A stretch of DNA of 64,000 nucleotides from Dioscorea cayenensis subsp. rotundata (lineage: Eukaryota > Streptophyta > Magnoliopsida > Dioscoreales > Dioscoreaceae), in NCBI RefSeq assembly GCF_009730915.1, contig NC_052473.1, positions 18,372,100 to 18,436,099 on the forward strand, read 5' to 3'. Of the stretch, positions 61,811-64,000 are shown one piece after another. The translations under genes were made by a program, and so were the position numbers. The stretch's first letter is position 1; every line of letters begins with the position of its first letter. The notes beneath the pieces were generated by a model. The model saw only the letters and a list, made by a program, of their open reading frames with translations, was not told the origin of the DNA and made no database searches.

Positions 61811-61929
61811 CACTCATTTACTATTTTATCTTTAAATAACTTTAGTATATTTAAATGATATATAGTAAAAAGTTATCCGTCTAATTTAATTATTAATTTT
61901 TACAAATAAATAATCTGTTTAAAGTGAAC

Positions 61930-61960
<31 letters not shown>

Positions 61961-63703
61961 AGAAGACACCCATAGTGTGAGGAATCTTAATAGTGAGAAT
62001 AAAGCACTAACCATTGAGGAAAGAGGTGGACATTATGAAAAGTCGTAGGGACCTAAAGAGGTGTGGAAGGAGGTGATACTATTACTTCATTTTGGAGTGA
62101 TCCAAAACAACCAGCTAAATTATATATATATATATATATATGTAATATGTGTCCCTTTATTCACATTTATTATAAGTATGCATGAAGTTGAAATACTTAA
62201 ATTAGAATGTAATAGAGAGAAAGAGAGGAAGCATGAGGAGGCTTCCCTGTTAGTTAAATGTTGCATGGCAGTATTCTCTTCTTCGATAAACATATGAACA
62301 ACAAGAAAGAGAGAAATCACATCAATGGACCATGCACATGCAAATGACTAAAAACAAAACAAAAAAAAGATGAGTACGTACCCTTCACTCCAAGCACTTC
62401 GCACTTAATATATAATATATATATATACTACTTTAAAGATTGGAATCTTATATATATATATATCCATGAATAGTTAATTCTTGTTATCATTGCATGGAAT
62501 GAGATTAACTTTAGAAAGGGAAAATGGGGAAAAGGAGGTGATAGCATGCTATATATAAATTATGTTTTCAAATCCCAAGACTTTTTTTTTGTGAAAAACC
62601 AAGACATAAAAGTTGATAGTTTCTTTCCTGAATATATATATATATATATATATACATATATATATGTATACAATGGGTATCAGCTTCTTATAATAATATT
62701 TTAATTTTCTTAAGTTATATTTTATTATTGTAATCATTATTATTATTTAAATATTAATTGATTTTTAAAAACATAAATGTGAACAGCTTGATTGCAGGAC
62801 CTCCAACCATCCGGAGATAAAATTATTTTTGATATAAGATATTCCAGCTTTTGTATTATAATTAATAGTGTTTCCTTATAAAATATGTACCTGAATTTAC
62901 AGCATTTGAAATATCTTTACCACATTCATAGAATAATCATTAATTAATTTGATATTCTTGATTTCTCTTTTATATTTTTCAAATCTTTATCTACATGCAT
63001 GTTTGAATACTTTTGCAAGCATGATATTATATAAAATTTTCAAATAGTTCGGTAAATTAATTATGATGACCTTGTGCTATTGGTTTAAAAAGATAATGGC
63101 ATTATTGTAAAGCTAACACAGCATTGGGATCTCCACTTAAATGGCATAGTGATGGCCTAGTGGATATCTGTCACCATTTTCAACTTTAGTTCATAAAAAC
63201 AAAGAAAGTGGGTTGTCAACTAATGACTAGTATGTGTGTGTTTGTGCTAGCCTAGCAACACTTGGAAAACTTAAAAGTATTAATAGTGTTATCTCTTTCT
63301 AAGAAGTGTCTTGAAGAAAGGAAGCACAAAAGTAGTGAGTAAGGATCCCAAGATTTCTTGTTTAACTCTTGTTTCTTCCTTTCTTAATCAACAAAGAAAT
63401 TAGAGTCATAGTTTTGTTATTAATTCTTCAATATTATTATGTCAACCTTACCTCCTAATCAACCATAAAATTAAGAGTAATTAATCTATATTCTCTCTCA
63501 CATATTCCAAGGAATTTACAATTTTCATATTGAATAGCTAAGCATTGGATGCTTAACCATCACTTCGCAGTACTTATAATAAAACCAAATCAATTGTTTT
63601 TTGTTTAGAATAATATGAAAGACATACATATATGCCAGTTAGTAATGTGAAAGAAATTAAAGAACATGGTTTTAGTCTTGGTACAACAAATTATCAATGA
63701 AAT

Positions 63704-63736
<33 letters not shown>

Positions 63737-64000
63737 AAGAGTGGGTATATAAAATGGACCTACAAATCCAACAAAATGCATGCAGCTTCCAGGATGAGCA
63801 GTCTGGTGTCTTTAGACATAATGTACAAAGAAAGGTACAAAGAATTGGAAGTATGAGGGGTATTTTAGCTTCTCATGCATGCATGCATGTTAAATATGTT
63901 CTTAATTAATATAATATATATAACAACTGAATCACAGAGAAATAGAGAAATATGTGTGAGTATATATATATATATATATATATAAAGATGGTCCAAAAGA
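60757..64000. repeat. Right copy of the 3.3-kb segment at 42560-45992
   Basis: The right copy starts at the first base after the gap, in the equivalent of the SMR leader, and runs off the window. Its first 2.3 kb carry many small indels against the left copy; from about 63100 on the two are nearly identical. No gene is present. Had it extended further left, it would have held the SMR gene, which is missing at the gap. Confidence 0.9.

Overview
The window is nuclear DNA of a flowering plant. Its genes have GT-AG introns in AT-rich, T-rich flanks, it carries many (TA)n and (GA)n microsatellites, and its proteins belong to plant-type families. Several genes have GC-rich 5' exons or are GC-rich single exons (the STAR1-type ABC gene, the EDR2-like gene) beside AT-rich neighbours. 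That would fit a monocot, but I cannot fix the lineage. I re-read all exon joins by hand; in the reported genes the intron phases agree unless I say otherwise.

Layout of the first contig (1-46047). (1) 327-3276 (+): bacterial-type ABC ATPase, STAR1/ABCI17-like, two exons. (2) 3.3-10 kb: transposon-rich DNA, including a roughly 2.5 kb element (6364-8831) with a tandemly doubled GC-rich gene-like module inside ~20-bp minisatellite arrays. (3) 10063-13144 (-): clade PP2C phosphatase, eight coding exons, with ABRE/G-box motifs upstream. (4) 15091-22496 (-): ABC1-like atypical kinase (UbiB/COQ8 family), 14 exons, with a mitochondrial-type presequence. (5) 22.9-25.2 kb: degenerate repeat and a fold-back MITE. 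(6) 25339-25580 (+): 51-residue one-helix membrane protein in two exons. (7) 26764-28836 (-): WAT1-related EamA transporter whose last two exons need three one-base corrections. (8) 30005-30407 (+): TMEM230-like small membrane protein behind a TATA and site II promoter. (9) 35526-36503 (+): EDR2 C-terminal (DUF1336) protein. (10) 42149-42451 (-): SIAMESE-related CDK inhibitor.

From 46048 on the window is a scaffold. Two gaps of exactly 1000 N (46048-47047 and 59757-60756) separate three contigs. The middle contig (47048-59756) holds an LTR-like end, an exon-like fragment with one stop, a dead LINE split by a 2430-bp solo LTR with a perfect 5-bp target-site duplication, and the first 12 or so exons of NUP160, cut by the second gap. 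The end of the first contig (42560-45992) and the start of the third contig (60757-64000) are the same sequence with many small indels. The middle contig may therefore be misplaced, or the third contig may be an allelic copy; a real segmental duplication is less likely.

The genes do not form a pathway; this is an ordinary plant gene neighbourhood. I found no new defence or mobile gene system. The items most worth following are the scaffold overlap, the doubled GC-rich transposon module, the nested LTR-in-LINE insertion, the frameshifted transporter and several 5'-leader ORF problems.
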